DNA of 64,000 bases, from the NCBI GenBank assembly GCA_003254925.1, contig QANZ01023036.1, forward strand, positions 51,247 to 115,246, written 5' to 3'. The DNA comes from Chamaecrista fasciculata. Its lineage: Eukaryota; Streptophyta; Magnoliopsida; Fabales; Fabaceae. The notes below the pieces were generated by a model. The model was not told the DNA's origin. It worked only from the letters and a program-made list of their open reading frames with translations, and made no database searches. The position numbers were made by a program, and so were the translations under genes. Positions 51,932 to 64,000 of the stretch are shown one piece after another. Every line of letters starts with the position of its first letter. Position 1 is the stretch's first letter.

Positions 51932-53925
51932 TTTAGTTGAGACTTTTAACAAATGAGGTTAAATAATACTCTGAAAATGAGTTTGCTCAAAAAACAAATA
52001 TGCCTATTTGGCAAACTCCATCGTGTTTTTAAATTAGAGTTGGGATTTGATAGTTTTTTTTTTTCTATCAATTTGGTCTTACATGCTATTAGCTATCTAA
52101 AATTTATTGTTAATATTTCACTAAAGTTAGAGTAAAAGATAAAATCAATCAAAACATAATTTTTTTTATAAAATTGACAATAAATAGATATTAAAGATAA
52201 AATTAAAGGACGAAAAAGTATTTTTGGTATATATAAAAAAAAAAAGTGTTTGACATATGCTAAAACTTTTGGAAGCAAAGTCTAGAGCCTTCCAAATATC
52301 CAAATTGTTGACATTTTATTCACCAAACAAACAAAAAATGGTAAAAGCCTAAAAGGTAATAGTGGTTTTGCCAAGTTCACAAGAAATGATATCATAAAAG
52401 CATTTCAGCCAAAAAAAAATATATCATAAAAGCATTAAAATATATATAAATTAGCACAACTGCAAAATGAGATTTATCAATTATCAATTTATCCAGTGAC
52501 TTCTGTATATACATTTGATTCTCTAGAACTTTCAACATGTGACCACTAGCAAAGGGTGCCTACGTAATTTCAAGACCAAAAATTATGTTAATTAGTATAC
52601 TTTTTTTGTGAGTTAATTTATTATATCTTTATTATATTTTTCTGAAAAGTATGTAGTGAATTTTGAATGTTTATGTACCCAAAAAAATCATAAATACCAT
52701 TACAATGTCTCAGTCCTTTCAATGACAAGTCTCCTAAAATTGTATTAATAAAATATGATAAGTATAAAGTACGTATTTTTTTTATTATATTGAAATGTGA
52801 TTAATGTATTCTAGTAATTTATTTACTATTTAAAAAAACTATACTAACATATATTTTAATAAATGTGAAGTACACTAATAATGTTTATAACATGGACTGA
52901 GAAAAGACTACTACTAAAAGGAAAACAACCATAATTTTAAGCGTGTAGAGTGTAATACATAATTTTTTTATAAAAAACAAAATTTCAACGGTCGTTAATT
53001 TTCAGCTAAACTAACATTAAAACATTTGATCACCTCTTAAAGCAAATGAGAATAAAAATAAAAAGTAACATTCGGACAAAAACACTAAATAAGGAAATGA
53101 AAAGTAGCATTATTTTCTGAATTTGTACCATGCATTTTGTGTCTTCACATTCAAAATTATATAATATGACTTTTGCATAGATTAGAGTGAAAATACAAGC
53201 TATATATAAATTTTATGTTAAAAAGTTTAGGTGAGTTGGACCTTGGGGCTCATCAAGATAAGGGTAGGTTATAAACACTTACAAAGATATTTAGTTACTA
53301 CGTACCAATAAGGCCACATTAGTAGTGAGAATTAAACTCACGACTTTGTGAGTTATGAATTTACTCTTTACCAGCTGAACTAATTTTTGTTGGCAAAATA
53401 CAAGTTTTATTTAAATTAATGTGGTGGTGTCTTCATAAGCTCCTCCCACCCCTCTTTTTAATGGTGTCTTTCATGCGACCCGGGCGGATCCTTTGCAATT
53501 GAGAGACAACATTGTTATCTGCACTTGTTATTTACCTCACAAATCAACTTAAAACATAGTGTTTTATTTATAGGTCTTACGAATCGTCTACCACTTGCAA
53601 AGATCCCAACAAAAAGATAAAATCAGGCAACCAAAATTTTCTTAATTATAAAAAACTCTAGAGCATCCCAATTCAAAGGATCCAATTTGGTCTTCATAAG
53701 TCTTACAACTTTTTATATAGACTTTATAATTTATTATAGTTAACAACTTATTTGTTCTTTATATTTCTATCTAATCATTGCTTTAATACTAATAAGAAAT
53801 AAGAAATTTAAAAAATAAAAATCTCTTTTGACCCCATTCACCAAATGAAAAATAACATTATGTCCTGAATTTGTATCACATATTTTGTTTTTTACACTCA
53901 AAATTACACAATAACATATAAATAA
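51932..53925. other. Intergenic with worn repeats, no gene
   Basis: 52025-52230 is a scrap of the AAAGTACT MITE family. 53290-53400 contains AAACTCACGACTTTGTGAG and CCAGCTGAACTAA, which resembles the inverse of a tRNA-like SINE head but is too worn to call. About 53478-53610 has short inverted ends (GCGGATCCTTTGCAA and TTGCAAAGATCCC). The rest is AT-rich and unassigned. Confidence 0.45.
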
Positions 53926-54214
53926 GACCAAAGTCCTATTTTGGTCCCCCAATTATGCTCCTTGTTCCAAATAGGTCCCCCAGTTATTTTTTGTTCCATA
54001 TTGGTCCCCCAGTTATGCAAAACTTGAAAAAGTTGGTCCCTCTAACGTTTTCCATCCATTTTTTCGTTAAAAAAGGAGGAAAAATTTCATCCCCAAAAGT
54101 TTTATTTTCTTATATTAAGGTCCTTTTCTTTTTATAATAGGATCAAAACGTAAGAAAAGAAAGTAAATTAAGATTTTAAGTGAATTTACCCAAAAANAAA
54201 ATAGGACTTTGGCC
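53926..54214. mobile_element. Mutator-like foldback MITE upstream of the RVE gene
   Basis: An exact 9-bp direct repeat, TATAAATAA, flanks the element (53917-53925 and 54215-54223). The ends are GACCAAAGTCCTATTTTGG and the inverse AAAATAGGACTTTGGCC. The left arm repeats TTGGTCCCCCAGTTATG three times. It is 289 bp with one N (54197). It lies about 390 bp upstream of the RVE start codon, so it may lie in its promoter. A partial relative lies upstream of AN at 14930-15085. Confidence 0.83.
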
Positions 54215-54608
54215 TATAAATAATAAGTGACTTTTGTATAGGCATGTAAATATTTATTTAAATTTTTAAAAATATAATAAAATAATTATTTTTTAAAATG
54301 TAATTAAATAATATTTTTTTCTTAAATAATATATATATATATATTTATATATATATATATAGACAAACACACACTCACAAAGTCGGTTTAGCTAAAGAAT
54401 ATAACTATAACTGTAAATAGAATAGAAGGTGTGGAAGTTGTTCATTCATTCCTAAATTCCTAACCCCTTCATCTCTCACCTAGATACTTCTTCTGTAACG
54501 AATTCACCAAATTCCAAAGCACACGCATAATCCATATCTTAATAATCATCAAATTCTTGTTTTCTTCTTCCTATTTGCTTCGCGATTCACCCAATTTCTT
54601 CTACTCTT
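54215..54608 (+). promoter_or_regulatory. RVE-type gene promoter and 5' UTR
   Basis: An (AT)n tract with TATATATATATATAG at about 54345-54361 is the best candidate for a TATA region. It is followed by pyrimidine-rich leader sequence (CATCTCTCACCTAGATACTT, then TTCTTGTTTTCTTCTTCC) up to the start codon at 54609. I see no evening element in this stretch. Confidence 0.5.
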
Positions 54609-57600
54609 ATGGTGTCCGTCAATCCCAATAATCCAGCTCAAGCCTTTTACTTCTTCGATCCCACCAATATGGTTCTTCCCGGCGTCGATCCCTCGCCGCC
54701 GCCCGCCGCCGTAGCAACGCCGCCTCCGTCCACGTCGGCCACCGTCAGTACGGCGTCGTACGCCGAGGATCCCAATAAGAAGATCCGAAAACCCTATACG
54801 ATTACCAAGTCTAGGGAGAGCTGGACGGAGCAGGAGCACGACAAGTTTCTCGAAGCTCTTCAATTGTACGTTTTTTGAGTTTTTCTTTATCGGTCTGAGT
54901 TGAATTGTGTGCTTTTCTCTTATTGGGTGGATTTTGGATTCTGGCGATTTCTACATATATGCTTTTTCGTTTGTTGGGTTTTCCGATAATTAAAGTTGAT
55001 TAAAGGTAATTGGTGAGATGTGATTGGGATTTTTTAAGAGTGAATTTAAGAATGGATGACTTTATAGTGTATAGTTTGGATTCTGGGATTATGTAGTTTA
55101 GTTATATTTAAGCTCAGGTCTGGCAGAGTGAAAGTTATTTACAGCAGACAATTCTATCAAACCTAACGTACTTAACTACTTATTCTATCTAATAAGCACA
55201 TTATGTAAGAATTGGGGAATTTTATGTCTCATTATTCTATCTATCTATTCCCTGTATATACTATTTAGGCAGAACACTGTTGCCTACTTTTATTGATTAA
55301 CTGTCAAAAGTTCAAGAAAGGGATGAAATTGAAATAAAAGAAGTGCTGAAAGAACTTCCAAAACAAATGTAGGGGAGGTTCTCAACGAGATGGTCAGTGA
55401 TATTTGTTATATTATGAGGTTGTTAAAAAAAGTGATGAAATTGAACTATATTATGAGGTTTAACGCAGCCACCACACCAGAAGTTGGCAGTGTCATGCTT
55501 TCTGGATTACATAAAAAGAATTGATTTGACAAAGATGGTATCTAATTTATTTGTTTATTTTTCTTAATTGTTTCTGTGTTTTTGTCTGACTGATTTCAGA
55601 TTCGACCGTGACTGGAAGAAGATTGAAGCATTTGTTGGTTCAAAAACTGTTATACAGGTAATTATCATAGAAGGTTAAGGGAGATGAAGAACAAGTTATC
55701 AATTTATATTAGTACATTGGATGCTATTTGTTTCCTTCAACACAATGAAAGATGAAAATACGAAAATTTTTTGTTCAGTTTTTTAATTTTTGAATTTCAG
55801 TTGAATATTTGGTAGATTTGATTCAGTGTCATGACTTCAATTTCTGGATATGCGTATAACATTTGCCTGATTGTGTTGTTTCTTGAAATCAATAAAGGGA
55901 GACATGTGGTTACTGAAGAATTCCAATTGAAATCTCATATCTGAATTATGTGTAACGACGAGAGTTATTATTCAATGCTACCCTTTCTTTTGCATATCAA
56001 ACCTTATGGGCAAGGAAATTTAATCTTTTGTCCTTCAAACAAATATACTTACATATTTAGTATTGCACTTTTTTATTTTGTTGTGACATGTAATTTATTC
56101 TTTCCTCATTTTCATTAAAAAACCTAGGTGATGCAGGATAAGAATATAGAATTACTATTAATTTTTATTTAAACAAATAATCGTCATTTAGGATTTTTAA
56201 TAATTTGGTTTTTAGATAATTAGCTTAATTTTATGATTTATTTAGGAATTATCAATATAGAAAGGCATTTTTGCTCAGCAGATGTCCCACTGAAGTATTT
56301 ATTAGTTAAGTTTCTTGTTTTGGTTGCCTCTAAATAGGCCTATCATGGGATAAAATTGATACCTCTGGATTAGGGACTAAATTTGTTATCAACATTAATT
56401 TTTTTAAATCATATTGAATTATGTAATGAATTTATTTAATTAATCTTCTATGCTGACAAATGACAATATAAATGAGTCAGGGAAGTGATTTTTAGAGTAT
56501 AGTATATAGTATATTATTGAATGCTTTTGTTTCAGGACAGAGATAATGTATTGATAGTTTCATAATTTTTCTCCTGGAAAATTTCTGTATGTCTGTTACA
56601 TGGTCCCCTCACAATCCCCTCTTCATACTTTAAAGCAAAACTGTAATGTTTATTTTTTGCTTCACTTCCTCTCTTTTACAGATTCGAAGTCATGCTCAGA
56701 AGTATTTCCTGAAAGTTCAGAAGAATGGAACAAGTGAACATGTACCGCCACCTCGGCCAAAGAGAAAAGCTTCTCATCCATACCCACAGAAGGCACCTAA
56801 AAATGGTTTGTAACTGGGCATGTTCAATCACTTTTCATGTATTCATTACTTGAGTCCCATGCAGCTATTTTGAATAACATTTTTTTTTTTTGCACATTAG
56901 CAGCTCCAGCAGTATCCCAAGTTTCAAGGCCATTGCAATCTTCATCTGCCTTCGTTGAACCTGCATACATTTATGGACCAGACTCATCATCAGTGATTGG
57001 AACTCCAATTACAAGCGTGCCTTTGTCAAATTGGAGTTATAATGTTATGCCACTAGCCAATGTTCCTCAAGCAACTAAAGGTTTTGTCTGATCTGAATTC
57101 CTTATTTTCTTTTTAATATATGGTTTCTGTTCTTTCTTTCATTTATTTTATAATGATTTTGATAAGTTGAAGGTTCTGCTAACTCATAAGTTATTAATTG
57201 TCATTAGATGACATGGGATTGGCTGCACAAGCTGCTCCTCTTAATTGTTGCTATAGCAGCAGTAATGAAAGCACTCCAAGAGCTTGGCCAGGTAGCAAAG
57301 GGATTGATCATGGGGACCAAGGCAAGCCGGTTAAAGGTTAGTATGCTTCCTTACCTCCATTTTAAGTTGATTAAGCTTGAATTTGATATAACAACATAAT
57401 CCTATGTTGCATTGGTTCTTGCTGTTACTTCCCAATATAGGACTCAGTCAGCCCATTTCCTTTTTTCCCATTTATATTATTCTTCAATTATGCATGGGCG
57501 CGCCATTTGTATTGTCATTGTTAATAATCTATTTTATCAGTATTTTCATGACTTTTTTCTTACTGCGTTTGACGAGTTCACATGCCCTATGCAGTAATGC

Positions 57601-58230
57601 CAGATTTTGCGCAAGTCTACAGCTTCCTTGGCAGTGTGTTTGATCCAAACACCACAAATCACCTACAGAAACTAAAACAGATGGACCCAATAAATGTTGA
57701 AGCTGTAAGTATTCCTCCCCGGCATATATAGCTCATTAACAACTTGATCCACTTAGGAGCTTACATGGTGCTTTTTTGCAGGTATTATTATTGATGAGAA
57801 ACCTCACAATCAATTTAATGAGTCCTGAATTTGAAGATCATGTAAGTCCTGTTCCTAATAGATGACCCAGCAATTAGATAGTAGACATATCTTCAATGCA
57901 GAAAGTTTCCCTAGTCAGTTTTCGCATTAGCTTATAAGATAGTAGACATATCTCCAATGGGGGATAAGTTTGTATAACCGAGTAGCTTCATGATAATGAT
58001 ATTGAAAATCCATTGGAAGTTGCCTGCCTACCTTTAATATATATGCATTATCTATGATTCTTACTTTTGTAATAGACTGCATTATAGTCTACTTGATTTT
58101 TCATTTTAACGGAATCTTTTTAAAATTAATGCAGAGAAAGTTGCTTTCTTCATACGATCCTGACTCTGAGAAGGCGAAGTCTGGTAGTCTCTGCAGCAAT
58201 AAATCTGAGAGTGTTGTTCTGTCTGCTTAA
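54609..58230 (+). CDS. RVE6-like: REVEILLE-type MYB-like transcription factor (RVE6/RVE8 clade)
   Basis: Nuclear single-MYB (SHAQKYF type) activator of the plant circadian clock. RVE4/6/8 bind evening elements and activate afternoon genes. Exons: 54609-54865, 55600-55657, 56682-56805, 56901-57080, 57208-57336, 57595-57704, 57782-57841 and 58135-58230, all GT-AG, giving 337 residues. The MYB repeat spans about 65-118 ([54 protein letters not shown]), followed by [20 protein letters not shown]. The C-terminal LCL domain that marks the RVE4/5/6/8 group is present ([20 protein letters not shown], then [19 protein letters not shown]). CCA1/LHY and RVE1/2/7 lack it. Exon 4 starts at a tandem acceptor TTAGCAG, so one Ala can be included or skipped. 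Choice among RVE6, RVE3/5 and RVE8 is not certain. Confidence 0.93.
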
Positions 58231-58700
58231 AGCATTATATGGACCGGATAGTTTCTTATCAACATAGCAGTGGTCACTACCACTGATGCTGAATAGTAAA
58301 GGGTTAAGAGGTTTTGGTAACAAAAGTTGTAGGGCGCAGATGTTGCATTTGTATATATCATGACATAAAATGTTTGAAATTTACATTTGGCTTAGGTAGG
58401 ACCATAGTTATCCTTGTGTTTAGGGTTTTGTGTATATCTTGTGAAGATAGATGTCCTTGAATCTTTGGGTTTTCTTTAGGTAGGAATAGGATTATAGATG
58501 TTGAGTTTTGTTCATGTCACTTTAAGAGGGTATACTGTATAGTATGTAGAGTGCTTTGTGTGTTGTACCCTTGAAGCATTTCTCTTATAGTCTTATAAAC
58601 GAAAGAGGAATTAGGACCTAGGACTTGGAGTGCTGTTTGTGTGTATGCTGTATATATAAACTAATAAAATAGTGAAAACGAGCTGTCCTTACTATTATTC
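58231..58700 (+). other. RVE-type gene 3' UTR
   Basis: GT-rich transcribed-looking sequence follows the stop codon. An AATAAAAT poly-A signal lies near 58663 (ACTAATAAAATAGTG), so the transcript probably ends near 58.68 kb. Confidence 0.55.
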
Positions 58701-58939
58701 TTGCCGTGGCCAAAAGGAGAGCCTAAGAAAAAGAATATTTTAGAGGAACTTGAATTTCTTTCTTTCTTACTTTTTCTTTTAAAAAGAATGTGATATAATG
58801 AAGCTGCCAGAAATTGTTGTACAAACTTGGTTTACCAAAAACTGGTAGATTAAAACCAACCAAGGATAGTAATCTGTAACTTCCACTCTGTTAAAAATTT
58901 AACAAATGACTTCATGGTGAAGTATAATATTTTTTTTTT

Positions 58940-59352
58940 TTGTTAAAGTGTACTTTTGATACTATAATTTTTGTTCGAATCTCAATTTGGTATTATAATT
59001 TTTTTATTACATTTTTTGTTCTATATTATTTTTTTCATTTGGTCTTGTATCATTTTGGTCATGTTGCAAAATTGATTTCATATATTGGTAGAAAAGTTCT
59101 ACGGTTAGTCTTAACTCATCTAAAATGAGTTTAGTTGTATCTGACCCGAAGATATGTGACTAATTCTGCAATATGATAAAAAAATATAAGATTAATTCCG
59201 TAACATGACCAAAAAATGAGATTAAAAGTACAACACAAGACCAAATATGCAAACTGAGTAGAAAATATAAAACTAAAAGTGCAATAAAAAAATTATGGAA
59301 TCAATTTGAGATCTAAACAAAAGTTATAAGACTAAAAGTACACTTTCGCCTA
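58940..59352. mobile_element. Foldback MITE, AAGTGTACTTTT type
   Basis: The left arm (AAAGTGTACTTTTGATACTA, then CGAATCTCAATTTGGTATTA) is inverted at the right arm (TCAATTTGAGATCTAAAC, then AGACTAAAAGTACACTTTCG). Both ends abut poly-T runs, so the duplication cannot be read. It is similar in words to 14331-14671. Confidence 0.6.
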
Positions 59353-59360
59353 CTTTTTTT

Positions 59361-60050
59361 TTTTTTAATCTGTCTTTTAACAGTTTAACTTACAATTCAA
59401 CAATCTCGAAATGAATATAGAGATGTATGGTTCTTTTATCTTAAAAAAGAAAATCATTCATTGAATCACATTTTCTGAGAATGATTGACTTAAATCTCAA
59501 TTAATGGTGCTTGTGAGGTTTCACCTCATACAGAATTCATTTTAAATAAATTCTTATTACTCGGGACTATATGTTGTATGATTCTTCAAAGAATTTAATT
59601 CATTCAATCACATTTTCTTATCTGGTGCAGGAATTTAGCAAGTCTTTCCTTAAATGCTTGATTTTTTTTGAATATTATTGATTTATATCTCAATTAAAGC
59701 AAATGTTTTTTAATCTGTCTTTTAACAGTTTAACTTACAATTCAACAATCTCGAAATGAATATAGAGATGGTTCTTTTATCTTAAAAAAAAAAAATCATT
59801 CATTGAATCACATTTTCTGAGAATGATTGACTTAAATCTCAATTAATGGTGCTTGCGAGGTTTCACCTCATACAGAATTCATTTTAAAAAAATTCTTATT
59901 ACTCGTGACTATATGTTGTATGATTCTTCAAAAAATTTAATTCATTCAATCACATTTTCTTATCTGGTGCAGGAATTTAGCAAGTCTTTCCTTAAATGCT
60001 TGAATTATTTTTGAATATTATGATTTATATCTTAATTAAAGCAAATGTTT
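59361..60050. repeat. Direct tandem duplication, 345-bp unit
   Basis: 59361-59705 is repeated at 59706-60050 with about 95 percent identity by eye. Both contain AATCTGTCTTTTAACAGTTT, GGTTTCACCTCATACAGAAT, CTTATCTGGTGCAGGAATTT and AATTAAAGCAAATG. The difference between units is a few substitutions and small indels, so the event is fairly recent. No gene is included. Confidence 0.92.
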
Positions 60051-60502
60051 ATAGACATCTAGGCTAAAATTTACATGACCTCCTGACTTATGAATCATGT
60101 ACATTTTTCCTTCCTAGATTTTTGAGATTATATAAAATAGTTCTAACTTTGTGCAAAATACCTTCCATTAAGTCTCAGTTAAAAAAGTTAACAGAATTGT
60201 TAGACTTATATATTGCCAAATCATCTTTAATATGAATAATCAGAATCACATGTGGTAAAAAAATTATGTTTTTGTAATTTTGAAATACTAAATGAACTAA
60301 TGAACTCAGACTTATTTTTTAATGAAATCAAAATGATAAAGGCTATGGGTTTCATCATTTCCCTAGATCTACCATCACACGTAAATAAGAAAATTAAAGT
60401 ATTTTAAGGATCATTTTCAACCCACCTTTCATTCAAGAGATGCAAATCCTGGAGACGGAACATGAATACAATGTAGTATACACAACAACAACGATAAGAC
60501 CA

Positions 60503-63500
60503 CTATCTATACCCAAAACCCAAGTCTAGCTCTTGACCATACTTTCCCTCACTTTGCCCTCCAGCAGCAAAGGGGTGGGCCATATTTGATTTTGACCTGA
60601 GTTCCATCTCAAAAAGCCTCTGCAATGCTTCGGGATGGTTTCTTCCACCACCAACATCAGGAGCTACTGGGGAAGATAGCCAAATAGAACAGTAAATATC
60701 AGGAAAGAAAATAGGACAAGAGACTCAAATGAAGATGACAAACAATGAGTAGCTTGACACTCAGCTGCTAAAACAAGGGGCAAAAAAAAAAAGGAAAACA
60801 GGAAACTAACAATACATGCTCTTCCAAGATTAAGCAAGATATTTTCCACACCTAAGTGTACCAACTACCAACTTCTTATAACTACATGGCTTCAAATATT
60901 GTTACAACAGGGAAATATAAAATTAGAGACAACTCTTTAGAATAAAAATAAGCATTTAGAGAAACGATTAACAGGCATGTATAAATGTGTGTGTGACTGC
61001 CAATGCCTATTTAGATCGCTTGTAAAATCAGTTATGCAATCGCACATATGCCACAAGTATCTCTTACTTATTTTTAACATGGTCCAAAGGCAGATAGTGT
61101 CACGAAAGAATATGATGATAATACGGAGAAACTTGATATTTAAATGTATAAGGTCTTCTAAGTTACGTGTGTGTGCATGCATGCCTAAGCAAACTACACT
61201 CTAGGTTGAGAGACTTAGGTTCGAGCCCTAGAGTCGACATTGTTGGGAGGGCTTTAATTGTTCGCTCTCGGCCCGAATGAGATTAGCTTTCGCTTAGACC
61301 GTTACACGAATAGGTGGGAGAAATTCATAATTAAACCATATATATATATATATGTAAAACTTTGGTAACTTGAGGATTTTGTTTACACACAAGACATTGT
61401 GATATTTGTACCATTTAAGTTGTTTTTCTTTTTTTAAAAAAATCTGGTGTGATTTTAGTAGCTTTGAACTTGATCAAATATGTTATATTTCTTTTATGGT
61501 ATATATTTTGTCGTAAGTGATAGGATCTTACATCCCACAATTTGATCTTATTATTTGATGAATCTTGTACTTCTTTCCATCCTAAATATAACCTCAATCT
61601 TGATAATATTATTATTGCATTGGTGTTTGCAGTGTCAAAGCTTGAATCGTGTCCTAGGTGGGAAAGAGTAACTAGAGCAGCTCTAAAAACCACTATCACT
61701 TGTTTGACTGTTATGAATAAGGAGTAAAGATAATGAAACATTTTCAACTAACATTCTAAAATCCCACTATTTTTAAGTTGTTCCAACATGAGGAATTTGA
61801 CAGTGACAACTTCTCCAATTTTGGGAAACTATCATTTAACCATTTCTCCCCCCCTCCCTTCTTCTCGTTCATTTTCTTTGGTTTCAATCCCTTATCCAGC
61901 CAACTCCCAGAAATATCGACAGATGTTTTTTATGCAGAAGGAAGCCACAAAGTACAAAAAGAAAATAGCATTGTCAGACAGTAGGTATCATTTTACCTGG
62001 AAGTGGTATTCCAGGTCCACCAAAAGTAGGCTGCTGGTGACCACTAAATGGGAAGCCGTGTATTTGGTTTGGCTCCTGCATGAAACCAGCCATTGGATTG
62101 TTGGGATGAGCAGGAAGGGGTGCACGTGAGAATCCTCGTAGTAAATGAGGTGCAGGAAGATTCCCTTGCAGATGCATCTGTTGTAACATAGAGTGATGAG
62201 CAAGAGAATCAAACCCAGGTCGCTCAATACCTGGTTGCTGGTAGGGAGGTCGAAGCATATTTCCGGGAAATTGATTTGATGTAGAGTCGTGATGAATCAT
62301 CCCTTCTGGAGTCAACTGTTTTATGTAGTTAATATGAGAAGGATGAGAATCTGATTGATTGAACATTTGGCCCATGTGATTCAATTGAGGGTTGTGGAGC
62401 TGTGCAGAGGGTCGTTGAATGCCCAATTCCCTCATATCAAAAGGACCACGAGGAAAAGCTAGACCTTCTTGATTTCTTATTATACGTTGTTCATCTCTGA
62501 GAGCAGGGTTCAAAGCTGCCAGTTTCCCAACAATGTCCACTGGTGTGTCTTCAGGCAGCTCTGCTTTAGCTGAATTGGCAGCAGATATAAAATTTTGAAG
62601 AGGACCACCGGCTGAAATAAACCTATCTTCTTCAGGAAGGAGAACACCAGAAGACCCATTAAATCCACCAGATTTGGGATATTCACCTCGATGATGCATT
62701 GAATTAATGTCTCCCTGACGCTTGTCAGTAGGTAACCATTGCTCCACAAATCTATTTGGTTTGGTTTGATGAAATTTTTCTGGTGGCAGGATACCACTCC
62801 CTTGCCTATTCAATGAAATATCACTTGCAGGGGCTTGATCATTCTCGGAAAGAGGAAAAAGAGGAGGCTCCGAAAAATCAGCCCCGGCAGATCCAACTGA
62901 AGCCCTTTGAACGGATAGTGGAGCTCCTACTGATTGAAGTTCCTTCATAAATGCTGTCCCAAAAAGGGTTTCTAGAGTCAATGTCTTCGATGAATTGGAA
63001 GCTTCAGCATTCACCTCTCCTTGATTATCAAGGTCGCCAATGGTGACTGCTACAGTGTTTTGTATCTTGTCAACTGAATCCACATCTTGAATAGATGGTT
63101 CGGTATCTTTATGGAATGTTCCTTTCTGCAATAAAGAAAGGAGATGCACGGATGCATGATCATCAATATTTGAATTAGATTGCTCAGTTTTTGCATTAAA
63201 ATCTGTGTCCAGCCTGGGCTGCTGAAGTGATGAATCATTCTCATTAACTTGAGACAGAATTGACTGTTCTAGATCTTCACAAGTAAGAACTGCTGGAACC
63301 TCAGGTTTCTCACTCTTGTATGATTGCCCAGAGTTACTAATAGTTGTATGTGCCACATTCGAGGTCATATGCCCACCTACAACTTCAGAAATTTGGAATG
63401 GAAGATCAGGTGCAACGTGTTCAATGTGCTTGGTTGCGATTGCATCAGAAACCTGTGAAACTCCTTTGTCACTGCCAACTATCAGCGAGAGCAAATCATT

Positions 63501-63723
63501 CGGCCTCTGTGTAAAGTCATCCATTGTTGGCTTCTTTTCTGCTGCATCAAGGTAAGTAGACCGCAAACAAAAGATTCCAATGTCAAGTTACAAAGAAAAA
63601 CTTAAGAATCCATATATTATATTCTAAAGAATCTATATAAGTACCTTCTTCAACAAACCAATGTGCAAACTTGGAAGACTGAACAGCATGTGGACTCCAT
63701 GTGTCATCTGCTTTGTGATCAGG
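60503..63723 (-). CDS. CBE1-like eIF4E-binding protein, 3' part (partial)
   Basis: Large, mostly disordered protein whose gene continues beyond the right edge. Minus-strand exons seen: 63723-63645, 63541-61997 and 60666-60503, in frame across GT-AG junctions, giving about 595 residues of the C-terminal part. Text that guides the call: KFAHWFVEE, then RPNDLLSLIVG, LETLFGTAFMKELQSVGAPL, PEDTPVDIVGKLAALNPALR and the end ALQRLFEMELRSKSNMAHPF. The Trp-Phe motif, the FGTAFMKEL box and Pro/Gln/Met-rich tail fit the 4E-T-like plant family that includes Arabidopsis CBE1 (At4g01290), a cap-complex protein, but this is from memory. The large exon starts at a tandem acceptor (GCAGCAG). Intron 2 is about 1.3 kb. 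The eIF4E-binding motif would lie upstream, outside the window. Confidence 0.7.
61195..61335 (+). repeat. Possible tRNA-derived SINE scrap in a CBE1-like intron
   Basis: GGTTCGAGCCC fits a pol III B box and is followed by TAGAGTCGACATTGTTGGGA and GACCGTTACACGAATAGGTG. There is no convincing cloverleaf, so it is not a tRNA gene. The element ends are not resolved. Confidence 0.35.
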
Positions 63724-64000
63724 CTGCAATAAGCAATATCACATATAACCAAAACCATAGGGAAAACGTGGATGAAAGGAATAAAATTACATATTCATTC
63801 ACACCACAACTATCTAACTTCTAAGACACCTGCCAATTATGGCTTTCCCCAATGTTTATAACTTTAAATAGGAATTGCTGACCAAAATGAAGTATCATAC
63901 TTCAGAGAAGTCCCTTCATTTAGAAAAATAGCATATAATTGATCATTCATCCCAAATCCATCAAACACCACTGCCAAATTGTAAATCATCTAAAGGTCAT
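63724..64000. other. Intron of the CBE1-like gene at the window edge
   Basis: No further exon is recognisable before the edge. The acceptor of the 63723 exon (TTGCAG) lies at its left end. Confidence 0.5.

Noticed and set aside
61210-61290. A second tRNA gene around GGTTCGAGCCC
   Set aside because: Only a B box is present. Acceptor and anticodon stems do not form.

Overview
The window is plant nuclear DNA, most likely from a legume (Fabaceae). It is AT-rich, its genes have many GT-AG introns, and the gap between genes is filled with short foldback transposons. Six host genes can be read. The predicted REVEILLE-type and ANGUSTIFOLIA proteins are, from memory of those families, closest to legume versions. 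This is a judgement from family knowledge, not a search.

Layout. 1-15.3 kb has no gene I can support and is a mosaic of inverted-repeat elements, including a Stowaway-like MITE, a PIF/Harbinger-like element, a hAT-like element, a SINE and several Mutator-like foldbacks. 15.35-19.35 kb (+) is ANGUSTIFOLIA, the plant CtBP-like regulator of cell shape. 20.8 kb (-) is a tRNA-Gly(TCC). 21.1-24.2 kb (+) is an ORRM1-like chloroplast RNA-editing factor with two MORF/RIP-like domains and an RRM. 24-40 kb is unstable ground: pieces of the 3' part and downstream flank of the ORRM1-like gene recur around 30.8-32.0 kb and 34.3-39.6 kb, broken up by a Ty1/copia fossil, a gypsy-like fossil, a plastid rpoC2 insertion, a composite foldback element and a hAT-like element.

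39.995-45.89 kb (-) is a complete VPS4/SKD1 AAA ATPase gene. Its third intron holds a 5'-truncated RTE-type LINE that itself carries a Mutator-like MITE. A 356-base assembly gap lies at 47.05-47.40 kb. 48.7-50.6 kb (-) is URM1, the ubiquitin-related modifier used in tRNA thiolation. 54.6-58.2 kb (+) is a REVEILLE-type (RVE6/RVE8 clade) MYB-like clock transcription factor. 60.5 kb to the right edge (-) is the 3' part of a gene resembling the plant eIF4E-binding protein CBE1. The genes are unrelated housekeeping and regulatory genes, not a pathway cluster.

The most notable signal is the density of foldback elements flanked by exact or near-exact 9-10 bp direct repeats, the target-site signature of Mutator-like transposons. 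Ten can be delimited to the base. Several have arms built from repeats of a TTTGGTCC / GGACCAAA word, one has nested perfect palindromes, and one (35,764-37,902) is a composite whose two ends are themselves complete palindromic modules.
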